Positions 1 through 9,987 of a DNA stretch of 64,000 nucleotides are shown here, piece after piece; positions within the stretch are counted from its first letter, which is position 1, and every line of letters starts with the position of its first letter. A model generated the notes under the pieces. The model made no database searches, was not told the DNA's origin, and saw nothing but the letters and a program-made list of their open reading frames with translations. The DNA is taken from positions 1 to 64,000 of the forward strand of contig JAQVCR010000008.1 in assembly GCA_028689665.1 (NCBI GenBank), given 5' to 3'. This DNA comes from Muribaculaceae bacterium. Lineage in GTDB: Bacteria > Bacteroidota > Bacteroidia > Bacteroidales > Muribaculaceae. A program made the translations under genes and the position numbers.

Positions 1-906
1 TTATAAAAATAATGATTCGGGATATTCGCCTTTGCTGTGTAGCTCGGCAAATTTTGCTACTACTGCCGGGCGATCGGCGGCGTAAGTTACGCCAAACCAT
101 TTTGAGGTTGTGTCGAGTACCTTTACTGTGGCTTTATTAGTTAACACTAACTCATTTACTAATAATGGTACATAGAATTCGGCTTTCATATTATCTTTGT
201 TTTCGACAAGAAAACGCTTGAAATAATCTGTCGAATAATCAAAATAATCGGGCGTAAAGCCCCACATATTCATCGACACGGGGGTGTTCTCTGATACGAT
301 CTGCTCGTTTTTATTCTCGTCGATAAAGCTTATTTCGCCTTTTGAATTATAGCCTATCGCTGTGCGTTCTACTACCGATGTAAGCAAGCCGTTGTCCGTT
401 TCACACAGTCCTCTTGCTACCGTTCCACTCTCCGACATGGTATTTCCTATACGAAATCCAACCATACAATAGCTATCTTTTTTCCCTTCACTGGCGGTCA
501 ATTCCTTTGCTATTACTGCAAAGCTGTCGCGTCCATAGAAGTCATCGGCATTAATTATTGCAAATGGTTCGTGTATGGCTTTTGCGCCCATCATTAGCGC
601 GTGATTTGTTCCCCATGGTTTTGACCTTTCTGCCGGGCAGATAAAGCCTTCGGGTAAATCATTTATCGACTGAAAAACTACATCTACGGGGATATGATTT
701 TCATATTTCGATAATATCTTTTCTCTAAATTCGCTTTCTATATCTTTACGAATTACAAAAACTACTTTCCCAAAGCCGCTTCTTATTGCATCATAGATTG
801 AATAGTCCATAATTGTCTCTCCGTGAGGGCCTAGTCCATCTAATTGTTTCAAACCTCCATAACGGCTGCCCATTCCTGCCGCTAATACAAATAACGTTGG
901 TTTCAT
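1..906 (-). CDS. Sugar-1-phosphate nucleotidyltransferase family protein
   Basis: This 301-residue protein is complete; its stop codon is the first three bases of the window. The N-terminus has the nucleotidyltransferase signature LAAGMGSRYGGLKQL, a Rossmann-like NTP-binding loop with the catalytic Arg and Lys, followed by a GPHGETIMDYSI segment. The IINADDFYG motif near residue 120 should carry the metal-binding aspartates. The family transfers a nucleotide from an NTP to a sugar-1-phosphate. The gene lies three bases after the aldose epimerase gene and closes the galactose operon, so galactose-1-phosphate is a plausible substrate (inference). No galT (hexose-1-phosphate uridylyltransferase) is present in the window, so this enzyme may stand in for it. 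The family is sure; the substrate is not. Confidence 0.85.
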   Translation of the reverse strand: MKPTLFVLAAGMGSRYGGLKQLDGLGPHGETIMDYSIYDAIRSGFGKVVFVIRKDIESEFREKILSKYENHIPVDVVFQSINDLPEGFICPAERSKPWGTNHALMMGAKAIHEPFAIINADDFYGRDSFAVIAKELTASEGKKDSYCMVGFRIGNTMSESGTVARGLCETDNGLLTSVVERTAIGYNSKGEISFIDENKNEQIVSENTPVSMNMWGFTPDYFDYSTDYFKRFLVENKDNMKAEFYVPLLVNELVLTNKATVKVLDTTSKWFGVTYAADRPAVVAKFAELHSKGEYPESLFL

Positions 907-909
907 CTA

Positions 910-1953
910 TTATTTATTTTTAAATACGAATTCTATAATTTGGTTATATTCTTCACCTGCTTTATAAAGCTGTGAAGGAAATTGTGGTTGATTAGGGGCG
1001 TCGGGCATTCCTTGACATTCTATTGCCACGCCGTCATAGTCGTTATAATCGTTTCCGCTCTTACTCTTTGGCGAGCCACTTAGCCAATTGCCGGTATACA
1101 CTTGTGCTGCCGGCTGAGTAGTATATACATCTAGCTCTATTCCCGATTTCTCGCTTTTTAATGTAGCGGCTAATTGCTTCTTGCCTTTTTTCCAGCCGTC
1201 TATTACCCAGCAATTGTCGTAGCCTTTACCATAATTTAATGCTGGAAAATCTGCCTTTATATCTTTCCCCAGCTCTTTAAAATCGCTAAAATCCATTGGA
1301 GTATCACACACTGCTGAATATTCTCCCGTTGGAATAAGGGTAGAATCGGTAGGCAGATATTGCGAACAGGCTAATTTTAATTTATGATTTAGCACTGTGC
1401 CTGCATTCTCGCCATCTAAATTAAAATATGAATGGTTAGTAAGATTTATCACTGTATCGGAATCGGAAACAGCACTTAACTTAACACTCAATGTATTATC
1501 TTCACTCCATTGATATTCTACTTTTACTTTCAAATTACCCGGATAATGCTCTTCTCCATCTTCGCTTAAGCGTGTGAATGTTACTGTATCGCCCGTTACA
1601 GAATGCTCCCATATCCTGTTTTGAAAGCCACCGGGACCTCCATGCAGTGCATTTGGTCCATTATTAATATTTAGCTGATACAGCTTACCGTTAATTGCAA
1701 GATGTCCGCCTGCTATTCGATTGGCATATCGCCCGGGGACTTTTCCTGCACACGGTCCATCATTGATATAGTCTCTCGCATCGGCATAGCCTAAAACTAC
1801 ATCTCTCATTTCTCCATTCTTATCAGGAACTATTATCGAATTTATCCCTGCGCCCAGACTAGAAAGATCAACACTTGCACCCGAGCTGTTTGTTAATTTA
1901 TAAATAGTAATATCCCCAATTGGAGATATTACTATTTGCTTCGTTACTACCAT
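910..1953 (-). CDS. galM: Aldose 1-epimerase (galactose mutarotase)
   Basis: The 347-residue product is an aldose 1-epimerase, converting beta-D-galactose released by galactanases to the alpha anomer that galactokinase uses. The expected catalytic histidines lie in NALHGGPGGFQ and NLTNHSYFNL, and the general-base Glu in GVAIECQGMPDAPNQP near the C-terminus. Length is normal for the family. No signal peptide is visible, so it is probably cytoplasmic. It sits between galK (12-base gap) and the nucleotidyltransferase gene (3-base gap), so the three are very likely cotranscribed with the glycan uptake genes upstream. Confidence 0.93.
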   Translation of the reverse strand: MVVTKQIVISPIGDITIYKLTNSSGASVDLSSLGAGINSIIVPDKNGEMRDVVLGYADARDYINDGPCAGKVPGRYANRIAGGHLAINGKLYQLNINNGPNALHGGPGGFQNRIWEHSVTGDTVTFTRLSEDGEEHYPGNLKVKVEYQWSEDNTLSVKLSAVSDSDTVINLTNHSYFNLDGENAGTVLNHKLKLACSQYLPTDSTLIPTGEYSAVCDTPMDFSDFKELGKDIKADFPALNYGKGYDNCWVIDGWKKGKKQLAATLKSEKSGIELDVYTTQPAAQVYTGNWLSGSPKSKSGNDYNDYDGVAIECQGMPDAPNQPQFPSQLYKAGEEYNQIIEFVFKNK

Positions 1954-1965
1954 ATTATTATCGTT

Positions 1966-3099
1966 TTATTCACATTTATGCGCTCCATCTGAGATAACGA
2001 CTTCATAAACTTTTGGCTCATGACCATATTTTGACGCAAATTTTTCTTTTGCCGTAGTTATGAACTTGTCGTATAACTCATCTTTTACGAGATTGATTGT
2101 GCATCCGCCGAAGCCTCCGCCCATTATTCGTGAGCCGGTTACTCCACATTCCTTTGCTATATCGTTTAGATAATCAAGCTCTACACAGCTCACTTCATAA
2201 TCTTTTGACAGCCCGTCGTGGGTTTCATACATCTTAACCCCAACTGTCGCATAGTCATTGTCTTGTAAAGCAAAACTTACATCCAGCACACGCTGCTTCT
2301 CTCCAATTACAAATTTTGCACGTTTAAAGTCTTCGTCGCTAATTTTGCCCTTGACACTCATCAGCATATCCATATTTGCATCTCTCAATGTCTCTACACC
2401 TAAAAATTTAGAAACACGTTCGCACGATTCACGACGCTTATTATAAGGCGAGTCGACAAGCTCGTGCTTAACAACCGAGTCGACCAACACTAACTTATAT
2501 CCTTTTGGCTCGAATGGGAAATATTTAAATTCCATTGAACGACAATCTAAGCGCATCAAGCAATTTTTCTTGCCAAATATTGAGGCAAATTGATCCATAA
2601 TGCCACAATTAACGCCACAATAATTATGCTCGGTCGATTGTCCTATCTTTGCCAATTCAAATTTATCAATCTTATTATCATTAAACAAATCGTTAAGCGC
2701 AAAGGCAAAACACGACTCTAATGCCGCCGATGAAGACAGCCCTGCCCCCAATGGAACATTGCCGGCAAACACCGTATCAAATCCTCCAACTTTTCCGCCA
2801 CGCTTAATTATCTCGCGACACACGCCAAAGATATAGCGAGCCCATTGAGCTGTGGGTGCATCTTCCTCTTTCAAGCCAAACTCGACATACGAATCTATAT
2901 CAATAGAATATACTCTCACCTTATCGCTCCCATTCGGCTTTATCTCAGCCATAATACACTTATCAATAGCTCCGGGAAAAACAAAGCCACCATTATAATC
3001 GGTATGCTCCCCTATCAGATTAATTCTTCCCGACGATGCATAAAACACACCCTCGCTATTAAATCTCGCTACAAATTCTTTGTTTATATTTTCTTTCAT
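1966..3099 (-). CDS. galK: Galactokinase
   Basis: The 377-residue GHMP-superfamily kinase phosphorylates alpha-D-galactose to galactose-1-phosphate in the cytoplasm. The galactokinase signature GRINLIGEHTDYNGG is near residue 25, the ATP-binding loop VPLGAGLSSSAALE near 115, the catalytic-Asp region GIMDQFASIFG near 165, and the C-terminal GHMP motif GSRIMGGGFGG near 325. It lies 67 bases after the beta-galactosidase gene, and galM follows within 12 bases. This places galactose catabolism at the end of the galactan utilization operon. Confidence 0.96.
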   Translation of the reverse strand: MKENINKEFVARFNSEGVFYASSGRINLIGEHTDYNGGFVFPGAIDKCIMAEIKPNGSDKVRVYSIDIDSYVEFGLKEEDAPTAQWARYIFGVCREIIKRGGKVGGFDTVFAGNVPLGAGLSSSAALESCFAFALNDLFNDNKIDKFELAKIGQSTEHNYCGVNCGIMDQFASIFGKKNCLMRLDCRSMEFKYFPFEPKGYKLVLVDSVVKHELVDSPYNKRRESCERVSKFLGVETLRDANMDMLMSVKGKISDEDFKRAKFVIGEKQRVLDVSFALQDNDYATVGVKMYETHDGLSKDYEVSCVELDYLNDIAKECGVTGSRIMGGGFGGCTINLVKDELYDKFITTAKEKFASKYGHEPKVYEVVISDGAHKCE

Positions 3100-3166
3100 G
3101 ATTTAGCTTAATAAATTATTAATTCAAATTTACATTTTAAAATTTAAAAACTCTGTATAATATGTA

Positions 3167-5599
3167 TTATTTTGTCGTAATTGTAATTTTAGCCGACTTA
3201 ACCCCTTTTGCACCAGCCTCAAATGTTATAGCTCCTGCTTCTTCACTACTTTGCACTATTGCAGTCAAAGCCCCACTAAACAAAGGCATTTCGGGATTTT
3301 GGAAAGGATAAAGACAAGTAGCATCGCCATTTGCAGTGGCTCTGAATGAACCATTACCACTCACCTTGAATTTTACCAATCTATTATCGGGCACAATAAT
3401 ATTTCCATCTTTATCTGCCATCTGAACGGTTATATACACCAAGTCTTCCCCATCGGCAGTCATCGATGATTTATTCGTTGAAAGCACTAAATGATGAGCT
3501 TTTCCGGCAGTCTTAACCACTTTCGACATCATCGCTTTGTTATCTTTGTCGTAAGCGACCACTTTCACTTCACCCGGTTCATATTTTACTTCATTCCACA
3601 TTAAACGATAACGATTTACTATCGTAGAATCATTCTTTTCTCTGACACCTTTACTCACTCCATTAATGAAAAGCTCGGCTTTAGGGTAAGATGTGTACAC
3701 AAATACAGGAGTAATCTCACCTTCACGACCTGCCCAATTCCAATGAGGAAGTATGTGAAGTGTAGGTTCACTCTTATTCCATAAGCTGCGATATAAATAA
3801 AATCTATCTTTAGGAATTGATGCTAAATCTATAATGCCAAACATACTGCTATGATTAGGCCATGCATCGGTATCATACGGGCTAGGCTCACCAAGATAAT
3901 CAAATCCTGTCCATACAAATTGTCCTATATTATATTCTAAATCTTCATCGGCGGCAAAATCTATATCAGGGATATTCGACCACGAGCAATATTCATTATC
4001 GTAAGACGAACATTGATGATCATCATACATCATAGAGTGATTAAAAGCTACAGGAAACTTATACACTCCGCGCGAAGACACAGTAGATGCAGTCTCGCTA
4101 CCCATCAATAAATTTTGTGGCAACAATTTATTTGCTTCAGGGTATCGCTTCGGTTTATAATTGAAACCTGCGATATCAAGCACAGCACCAAAACCATTAT
4201 TTACCACTGCATCAAAATGATCCATACCGCAAGTTACAGGACGTGTAGGATCTTCGCGATGACAAATATCTTGCAAGAATGTAGCTTCTCTTATCCCGGT
4301 CTCTGAATATTGATTAGGCACTTCATTCCCAATGCTCCACATTATCACTGAAGCATTGTTACGATAATGATGAATCATATTTATCATATCTTTCTCTGCC
4401 CAATCATTAAATAATCGGTTATAATCATTCTTGCATTTTGGTGAAAAATTCCAGTCATCAAATGGCTCAACCATCATCATAAAGCCCATTTCATCACAAA
4501 GCTCAACCAATTCAGGTGCCGGCATATTGTGCGATGTTCTTATCGCATCACAGCCCATATCTTTCAATAATTCAAGTTGATGTCTTATTGCTGATTTATT
4601 CACAGCAGCTCCCAAAGGGCCTAAATCGTGATGATTGCACACCCCTTGTATTTTTCGCATCTTTCCATTTAAGAAAAAGCCCTTTCCTGCTCTTAGTTCG
4701 ATGCTTCGGATTCCAAAGCGAGTGTTATAAGTATCTACAACTTTACCGTCTTTCAAAACTTTAGTTTCGGCAATATACAGATTTGGGGTTTCGGGCGACC
4801 ATAATCGCGGAGCATTTACAGTGAACGCTTGAGTGAAAGGTACATCTTCAAAAACCTTATAAATTTTATTCGAGCTAGCTACTGTTACATTATTATCGTC
4901 TTTAATATTTGTTTCTAAAGTAATATAATCGCCGGTATTCACCCCTTCCAGCTTTGTGATTAAGTTTACAGTAGAATATTCCTCGCTGACGTATGGAGTA
5001 GTAATATATGTTCCCCACACAGGCACATGCACCTTATCTGTAACTATTAAATGTACATTTCTATATAATCCTGCTCCCGAATACCAACGCGACGATTCTT
5101 CAAAATTTTCAAGATGAACCTGTAGCTTATTTTTTCCGGGTTTCACCACCGAGTCGATATTACAATGAAAAGAATTATAGCCATAAGGCCAATAACACAC
5201 TTCCTTATCATTGACATATATATGAGCCTCACTCATAGCCCCATCGAAAACTAAAGATATACTCTTATCATTAGTATCAGCCACTTCAAATTCTGTTCTG
5301 TAAACGCCGACTCCTTCATAAGGCAATCCACCGGTTCGCCCTGTCTTATACGATTTTTCGGTCTCAAGATTCTGCGTAACCACTACATATTGTAAATCAT
5401 TTTTACGGTCGAAAGGTCCATAAATAGCCCAATCGTGAGGTACCGATACCGCCTTCCATTTCGCTTGTGGCGATTCTTCCCCCTTACAAAATTGCCAAGA
5501 ATCTCTCAATAGAAACTCTCGGCGTGAGCCGAAAGAATCTACTGATATTGAGATTAATAGCAACAACACAAATAATATCTTATTATACATTCTCATCAT
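3167..5599 (-). CDS. Secreted GH2 beta-galactosidase
   Basis: This 810-residue glycoside hydrolase family 2 enzyme has a signal peptide (hydrophobic residues 8-20). A sugar-binding jelly-roll domain (about 30-190), an immunoglobulin-like domain (about 195-300) and the TIM barrel follow, with C-terminal Ig-like domains. The predicted acid/base is Glu426 in WSIGNEVPNQ and the nucleophile is Glu502 in LLMGSETAS. The RTSHNMPAPELVELCDEMG segment is typical of GH2. The start codon overlaps the GH53 stop by one base (TAATG), suggesting translational coupling. It probably releases galactose from galacto-oligosaccharides in the periplasm. Family is firm; substrate is inferred from context. Confidence 0.92.
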   Translation of the reverse strand: MMRMYNKILFVLLLLISISVDSFGSRREFLLRDSWQFCKGEESPQAKWKAVSVPHDWAIYGPFDRKNDLQYVVVTQNLETEKSYKTGRTGGLPYEGVGVYRTEFEVADTNDKSISLVFDGAMSEAHIYVNDKEVCYWPYGYNSFHCNIDSVVKPGKNKLQVHLENFEESSRWYSGAGLYRNVHLIVTDKVHVPVWGTYITTPYVSEEYSTVNLITKLEGVNTGDYITLETNIKDDNNVTVASSNKIYKVFEDVPFTQAFTVNAPRLWSPETPNLYIAETKVLKDGKVVDTYNTRFGIRSIELRAGKGFFLNGKMRKIQGVCNHHDLGPLGAAVNKSAIRHQLELLKDMGCDAIRTSHNMPAPELVELCDEMGFMMMVEPFDDWNFSPKCKNDYNRLFNDWAEKDMINMIHHYRNNASVIMWSIGNEVPNQYSETGIREATFLQDICHREDPTRPVTCGMDHFDAVVNNGFGAVLDIAGFNYKPKRYPEANKLLPQNLLMGSETASTVSSRGVYKFPVAFNHSMMYDDHQCSSYDNEYCSWSNIPDIDFAADEDLEYNIGQFVWTGFDYLGEPSPYDTDAWPNHSSMFGIIDLASIPKDRFYLYRSLWNKSEPTLHILPHWNWAGREGEITPVFVYTSYPKAELFINGVSKGVREKNDSTIVNRYRLMWNEVKYEPGEVKVVAYDKDNKAMMSKVVKTAGKAHHLVLSTNKSSMTADGEDLVYITVQMADKDGNIIVPDNRLVKFKVSGNGSFRATANGDATCLYPFQNPEMPLFSGALTAIVQSSEEAGAITFEAGAKGVKSAKITITTK

Positions 5600-6654
5600 T
5601 AATTTTCTTTAAATGCATCAAGAGCAACTGTTGGCATTCCATCTTTAAAGCACCCTTTAGTATATCCATCGGTCGATTCAGGTTCCGATTCAGGTTCCCA
5701 ATAGAAAATTCCTTTACACATTCCCTCGGTCGACGTTTCACTCTTAGTCTTTAACAACGAAATAAATTGCTTGCACACATCAGCCTCATCATACGACATT
5801 CCAATCTCACAAATCATAACCGGTTTGCCATATTTCTTGCTCACTGTGTTAATGTTAGAAATACAATCATTAACCACCGACTCCCAATTATCTACTTCGG
5901 GATATAATGACATTCCGATCATATCGTATTTACCATTGTTGGTGGCAAGATAGTCGAACATTCTGGTATACAAATATAACTCGTTGCCACAATCTACATG
6001 GATTATCACTTTCGACTCAGGGAATATAGCTTTTACAGCATCGTAACCGGCATTGACAAGACCCGCAAAATTTGCTCCATTATCTATTTTACCTAGTGGG
6101 TATAGCATTCCTGTGCGCGATTCATTACCTATTTGCACCCATTCTGGCTCAATATTATATGCTGCCAGCTTGTTCATCATCTCACCTACATGATCGGCTA
6201 CTGCTCCTTTTAATTCATCTAAATTATAATCTACCCATGCAGCCGGTGTAGCTTGCTGTGCTGGATCTGCCCATGTATCGCTAAAGTGAAAATCAATCAT
6301 TAACCGCAAGCCCAACTTATTAGCACGAATTGCCTTTACCATTACATCATCAATATTATTCCACCCGTCAACCGGATTAACCCAAACTCGAAGTCTGATA
6401 GAATTAACCCCACATTGAGTTTTAAGCAGCTCCATACATTCCGTTTCCACACCATCGCTAGTAGAATAAGTATAACCTTTTTTCTCCAGCTCTGTAAGCC
6501 AACTTACATCGGCACCTTTGGCAAAAGTGGTGCGATCGATAGGTGTAGATTCCGGTATAGGAGGATTTGTCTTAGGGCTATCTTGGGTGCAAGCCCCAAG
6601 AATAGCCAATGAACTAAATAATATTACCGATAATATTCTATTGATTATTTTCAT
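5599..6654 (-). CDS. GH53 endo-beta-1,4-galactanase lipoprotein
   Basis: The 351-residue protein is an arabinogalactan endo-beta-1,4-galactanase (GH53). A lipoprotein signal ends in the lipobox LGAC (Cys22), so it is probably anchored in the outer membrane. Conserved GH53 elements are KGADVSWLTELE (about 46-57), SIRLRVWVNP, and the acid/base Glu178 in WVQIGNESRTG. The nucleophile is Glu283 in PVMICEIGMSY. GH53 is specific for beta-1,4-galactan, so this gene is the best indicator of the locus substrate. It lies 12 bases after the SusE-like gene and overlaps the GH2 gene by one base. Confidence 0.95.
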   Translation of the reverse strand: MKIINRILSVILFSSLAILGACTQDSPKTNPPIPESTPIDRTTFAKGADVSWLTELEKKGYTYSTSDGVETECMELLKTQCGVNSIRLRVWVNPVDGWNNIDDVMVKAIRANKLGLRLMIDFHFSDTWADPAQQATPAAWVDYNLDELKGAVADHVGEMMNKLAAYNIEPEWVQIGNESRTGMLYPLGKIDNGANFAGLVNAGYDAVKAIFPESKVIIHVDCGNELYLYTRMFDYLATNNGKYDMIGMSLYPEVDNWESVVNDCISNINTVSKKYGKPVMICEIGMSYDEADVCKQFISLLKTKSETSTEGMCKGIFYWEPESEPESTDGYTKGCFKDGMPTVALDAFKEN

Positions 6655-6666
6655 GATTATATTTTT

Positions 6667-8370
6667 TTATTTCTTCGTTAATGAATAAGTACCTTTACAC
6701 AAATCGACAGTCAAAAGACAAGTGCTGCCTATCATTGATGAGTCATAAGTAAGTCCATTACCACTATATGACAAACTACCATCGGAGCCTCCAAAGAAGT
6801 AATCCCACGATTGATTTAGATAAATCTTAAATCCCCACGGTGCATCGGCTGTAATATTTACAGTTGCTGTAAACTCTCCTGTTGTTGCACTTGGTGTCAT
6901 ATCAATCATAGTCCAATCATCGTTAATTCCTGCACATTGTACGCTGCCAATTGCAACAGTGAAATAAGTGAGCTTCTTCATAGATGCTTGAATTAAATAT
7001 AATCCGGGAGTTGAAGCTGGCAAATTTACTTCAGAAGCAGCAACCAGAGTTCCGGCAGCAAAATCTCCTTCGCCAAGACCGTAAGCACTATCCCAATTGT
7101 CTTTCTCGGTATAGAATTTATAGCCCCATAGAGAATTTACATTGCAAACTCCGGCATAGCTTAATTCGTCTTCGTTATACAAAGTTATAAAATTATCAAA
7201 TGTCCAGCTACCACTTATACCATCATCGATACCCGAAAGATATAAATATTTCGCAACCTCTACCGGGGTATCACCTCCTGCTACAACCTCACAAACCCAC
7301 GATTTAGGATTGCTAAGATTAAGGACGACACTCATTTCGCCTGCGGCAGGTACACTGACAGTAATATTTGAAGCTGTCTCTCCGAAAGTGATGTTTGAGC
7401 CACTCATGCCAAAAGCTACCGGAGTATCAATTGCCAAAGCATCATCTGTGCCTGTGCTTACATTATAAAGCTTACCTGTTCCAGAAATTTTAAATGTAAT
7501 ATCGCCTGCTTTAGTTGCACTAAATATATATACCCATTTATTATCAGCTTTATTATATACCATCTCGCCATTTACATCACCACTAATTGCTAATGTAGGA
7601 ATATATAATGCACTCCATTCAGCCTTTGTTGTATTAAGATCGACATAATAACAACCAGTCAAGCCGGGGAACCAGAAATTCCATTTCTCATCATTATTCG
7701 ACATTTTAAATGCGACACCGCCGCCATCATCTCCAATGTTACCCCATACAGAACCTTCGCCCTCTTGAAGGAAGAAATTATACCAAGCACCGACACCCAT
7801 AAATCCTTTATAGTCGCCATTTGCCGTTTCAGAGTTAAGAGTAAGTCCGGTATCGGCTTTATCCTTATCAAGGATAAAAGCAACAGTCATATCTATAACA
7901 TAAGGCGTAACATTAATAGTAATAGTATTGCTATAAGTAGCAGCAATATTAGCTCCCAGCTCCGACTTCACCCTAATATATAAAGGTTTAGAAACTCCAC
8001 CTTCAAATCCAAGTCGGCCAAGTAGAGCATTAAGCTCATACACTGTGTATTGACGCTGATATACGCCTTCATTCATAAGTTGGTCGACAGTTACGTCAAA
8101 GCTTTCACTAGCCGATAATTGAATAGTATTAGCAGTTGCATTATCGGGAGCTGCCACTTCGGGATCGCTCAATGTGAGTTTACCATTATCAGTCCAATAA
8201 ATAGTTAATGCTAATTCTTCGGCTCTATCAAAATCGAGAACAATATCACCCGATCCATTCAATAGGACATCGCCGTTGGCACCCGCTGTCAATATATCGC
8301 CATCTTTGTTACACGAAGCTAGCAATACTGCGATAAGACATAAATATATATATTTTAAATTCTTCATCAT
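6667..8370 (-). CDS. SusE-like glycan-binding outer membrane lipoprotein
   Basis: This 567-residue protein begins with a lipoprotein signal (LIAVLLASC, Cys20). An N-terminal SusE-type domain follows (about 30-160, with the LDFDRAEELALTIYW segment), then repeated beta-sandwich modules rich in Trp and Gly. The C-terminal 200 residues contain two similar carbohydrate-binding modules of the SusE/SusF type (around YLYLSGIDDGISGSW and INDDWTMIDM). It is a surface glycan-binding protein expected to capture galactan for the SusC/SusD pair. It lies 9 bases after susD and 12 before the GH53 gene. Binding specificity is inferred only from context. Confidence 0.88.
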   Translation of the reverse strand: MMKNLKYIYLCLIAVLLASCNKDGDILTAGANGDVLLNGSGDIVLDFDRAEELALTIYWTDNGKLTLSDPEVAAPDNATANTIQLSASESFDVTVDQLMNEGVYQRQYTVYELNALLGRLGFEGGVSKPLYIRVKSELGANIAATYSNTITINVTPYVIDMTVAFILDKDKADTGLTLNSETANGDYKGFMGVGAWYNFFLQEGEGSVWGNIGDDGGGVAFKMSNNDEKWNFWFPGLTGCYYVDLNTTKAEWSALYIPTLAISGDVNGEMVYNKADNKWVYIFSATKAGDITFKISGTGKLYNVSTGTDDALAIDTPVAFGMSGSNITFGETASNITVSVPAAGEMSVVLNLSNPKSWVCEVVAGGDTPVEVAKYLYLSGIDDGISGSWTFDNFITLYNEDELSYAGVCNVNSLWGYKFYTEKDNWDSAYGLGEGDFAAGTLVAASEVNLPASTPGLYLIQASMKKLTYFTVAIGSVQCAGINDDWTMIDMTPSATTGEFTATVNITADAPWGFKIYLNQSWDYFFGGSDGSLSYSGNGLTYDSSMIGSTCLLTVDLCKGTYSLTKK

Positions 8371-8379
8371 TTTAAGATA

Positions 8380-9975
8380 TTAATAGTTTGCATTGTTTAA
8401 ATTAGGATTAGCTCTCAATTCAGCAGTTGGAATAGGAAATACATTATATCTTGCATTTGTAGAACGTCCATCAGGCACGCCCCCTTTCCATTGCCAAATA
8501 TAATTGCCACCCGTGAATTGATTAAAACGAATTAAGTCGGTACGACGCGTACACTCCCAATACATCTCTCTTGCTCGCTCATCAATAATATATTGCAAAT
8601 CCATCTGACTGTCATTTATGTTTCCTGAAGCATCGCCATAAGCACGCTCGCGAATACGATTCAAGAAATCTAACGCATCGCTCCTTGAATAGCCACTACC
8701 ACCTCTAATCACAGATTCTGCAACCATTAAATATACATCGGCTAATCTAAATACCGGATAATCGGTATCACTATGAGGTTTACGGTCTTCACGGAATGTG
8801 CCATCATCTTTAAGATTAGAAAATTTCTCGCCAAAGTAGCCTAGAGTTTGATTATCAATTGCTTTATCGAGCCACTGAGATTGACCATCGGTATAAAATA
8901 AGCAACGGCTGTCGGTAGATGATGCTACATCGCCAAATTTTGCCGGAAGCTCGCCTCTTACTCTGAACATTCCCCAGCCACTGGTTAAGCCATATTTTGT
9001 AGGATCTTGACTACTCGAATTACCACATTCGCCACATATTATATATGTCGTAGCACCCCACGAAACGATATTATCACAATCAAGCACAAATGGGAATATT
9101 ATTTCATTAGTTCTCAGCTCATTACTTGCATTGAATAATTTTGAATAATCTTTCTCTAACGAATACCCTGCACCAATTACTTTCTTACAATATGTGATAC
9201 AATCGGTATAGCGACCTTCGCCCGTATATACTTCGGCATTAAGATACATCTTTGCTAATAAAGCCCATGCTGCTGCCTTAGATGCACGCCCATATTCACA
9301 CACTGAAGGATCGCTAAGATCATTTTCTACATTATCTTTTAATTCACTTTCGATATAAGCAAATAGTTGCTTATTAGTATATGCTTCGGGGACAAATGCT
9401 ACTACCGACATAGTTTCATCGACATAAGGGCCTTGTCCAAACGAATCGAGTACATAATAATAAGATAATGCTCTAAGAAATCTAGCCTCAGCTTTATAGC
9501 TCTTTATATCAGTCTGTTCTTGTGCAGTAAATTTAGAAATTTCGGAATCACTCGAGTGTCTTATTAACTCATTACACATTGCAATAGTATAATAAAGGCG
9601 ATAATAAGTATCGGCAACCCAAGGGTCGTTAGCGTCCCATGACATATAAGACAGCCCTTCCATTTTATCACCTTCAAGCCACGTTGCCGCCATCTCGTCG
9701 GTAGCTCCTTCTTGCAAATTGAAATAGCAACGTAAGAAATCGTACCCATTATTGCTTGAGATATCGGCATTTCCGCCACCCGACTCTTGTCCGGCAATTA
9801 CAAATGATGCATATAATTTAGCTAGCACCATCTTGTAATTAGCAGCTTCGCTATATACCGTTTCGGCATCTGTCTCAGCAACAGGGCGTTGATTTAAATC
9901 GTCTGTGCATGAAGCTACTAGTAGCATCAGCAAGGTTAATGTTGAATATATTATCTTTTTCATTTTGTTCTTCAA
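8380..9975 (-). CDS. SusD/RagB family nutrient-binding lipoprotein
   Basis: The 531-residue product is a SusD-family lipoprotein, with lipobox LVASC near residue 23. The N-terminal NQRPVAETDAETVYSEAANY segment, the TPR-like helices around YKAEARFLRALSYYYVLDSFG, and the C-terminal RWxCxR-like region (ERAREMYWECTRRTDLIRF) ending in FPIPTAELRANPNLNNANY are characteristic. SusD forms the hinged lid over the SusC channel and binds the oligosaccharide at the cell surface. It follows susC by 12 bases and precedes the SusE-like gene by 9. Confidence 0.96.
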   Translation of the reverse strand: MKNKMKKIIYSTLTLLMLLVASCTDDLNQRPVAETDAETVYSEAANYKMVLAKLYASFVIAGQESGGGNADISSNNGYDFLRCYFNLQEGATDEMAATWLEGDKMEGLSYMSWDANDPWVADTYYRLYYTIAMCNELIRHSSDSEISKFTAQEQTDIKSYKAEARFLRALSYYYVLDSFGQGPYVDETMSVVAFVPEAYTNKQLFAYIESELKDNVENDLSDPSVCEYGRASKAAAWALLAKMYLNAEVYTGEGRYTDCITYCKKVIGAGYSLEKDYSKLFNASNELRTNEIIFPFVLDCDNIVSWGATTYIICGECGNSSSQDPTKYGLTSGWGMFRVRGELPAKFGDVASSTDSRCLFYTDGQSQWLDKAIDNQTLGYFGEKFSNLKDDGTFREDRKPHSDTDYPVFRLADVYLMVAESVIRGGSGYSRSDALDFLNRIRERAYGDASGNINDSQMDLQYIIDERAREMYWECTRRTDLIRFNQFTGGNYIWQWKGGVPDGRSTNARYNVFPIPTAELRANPNLNNANY

Positions 9976-9987
9976 GTTATTTTATTG

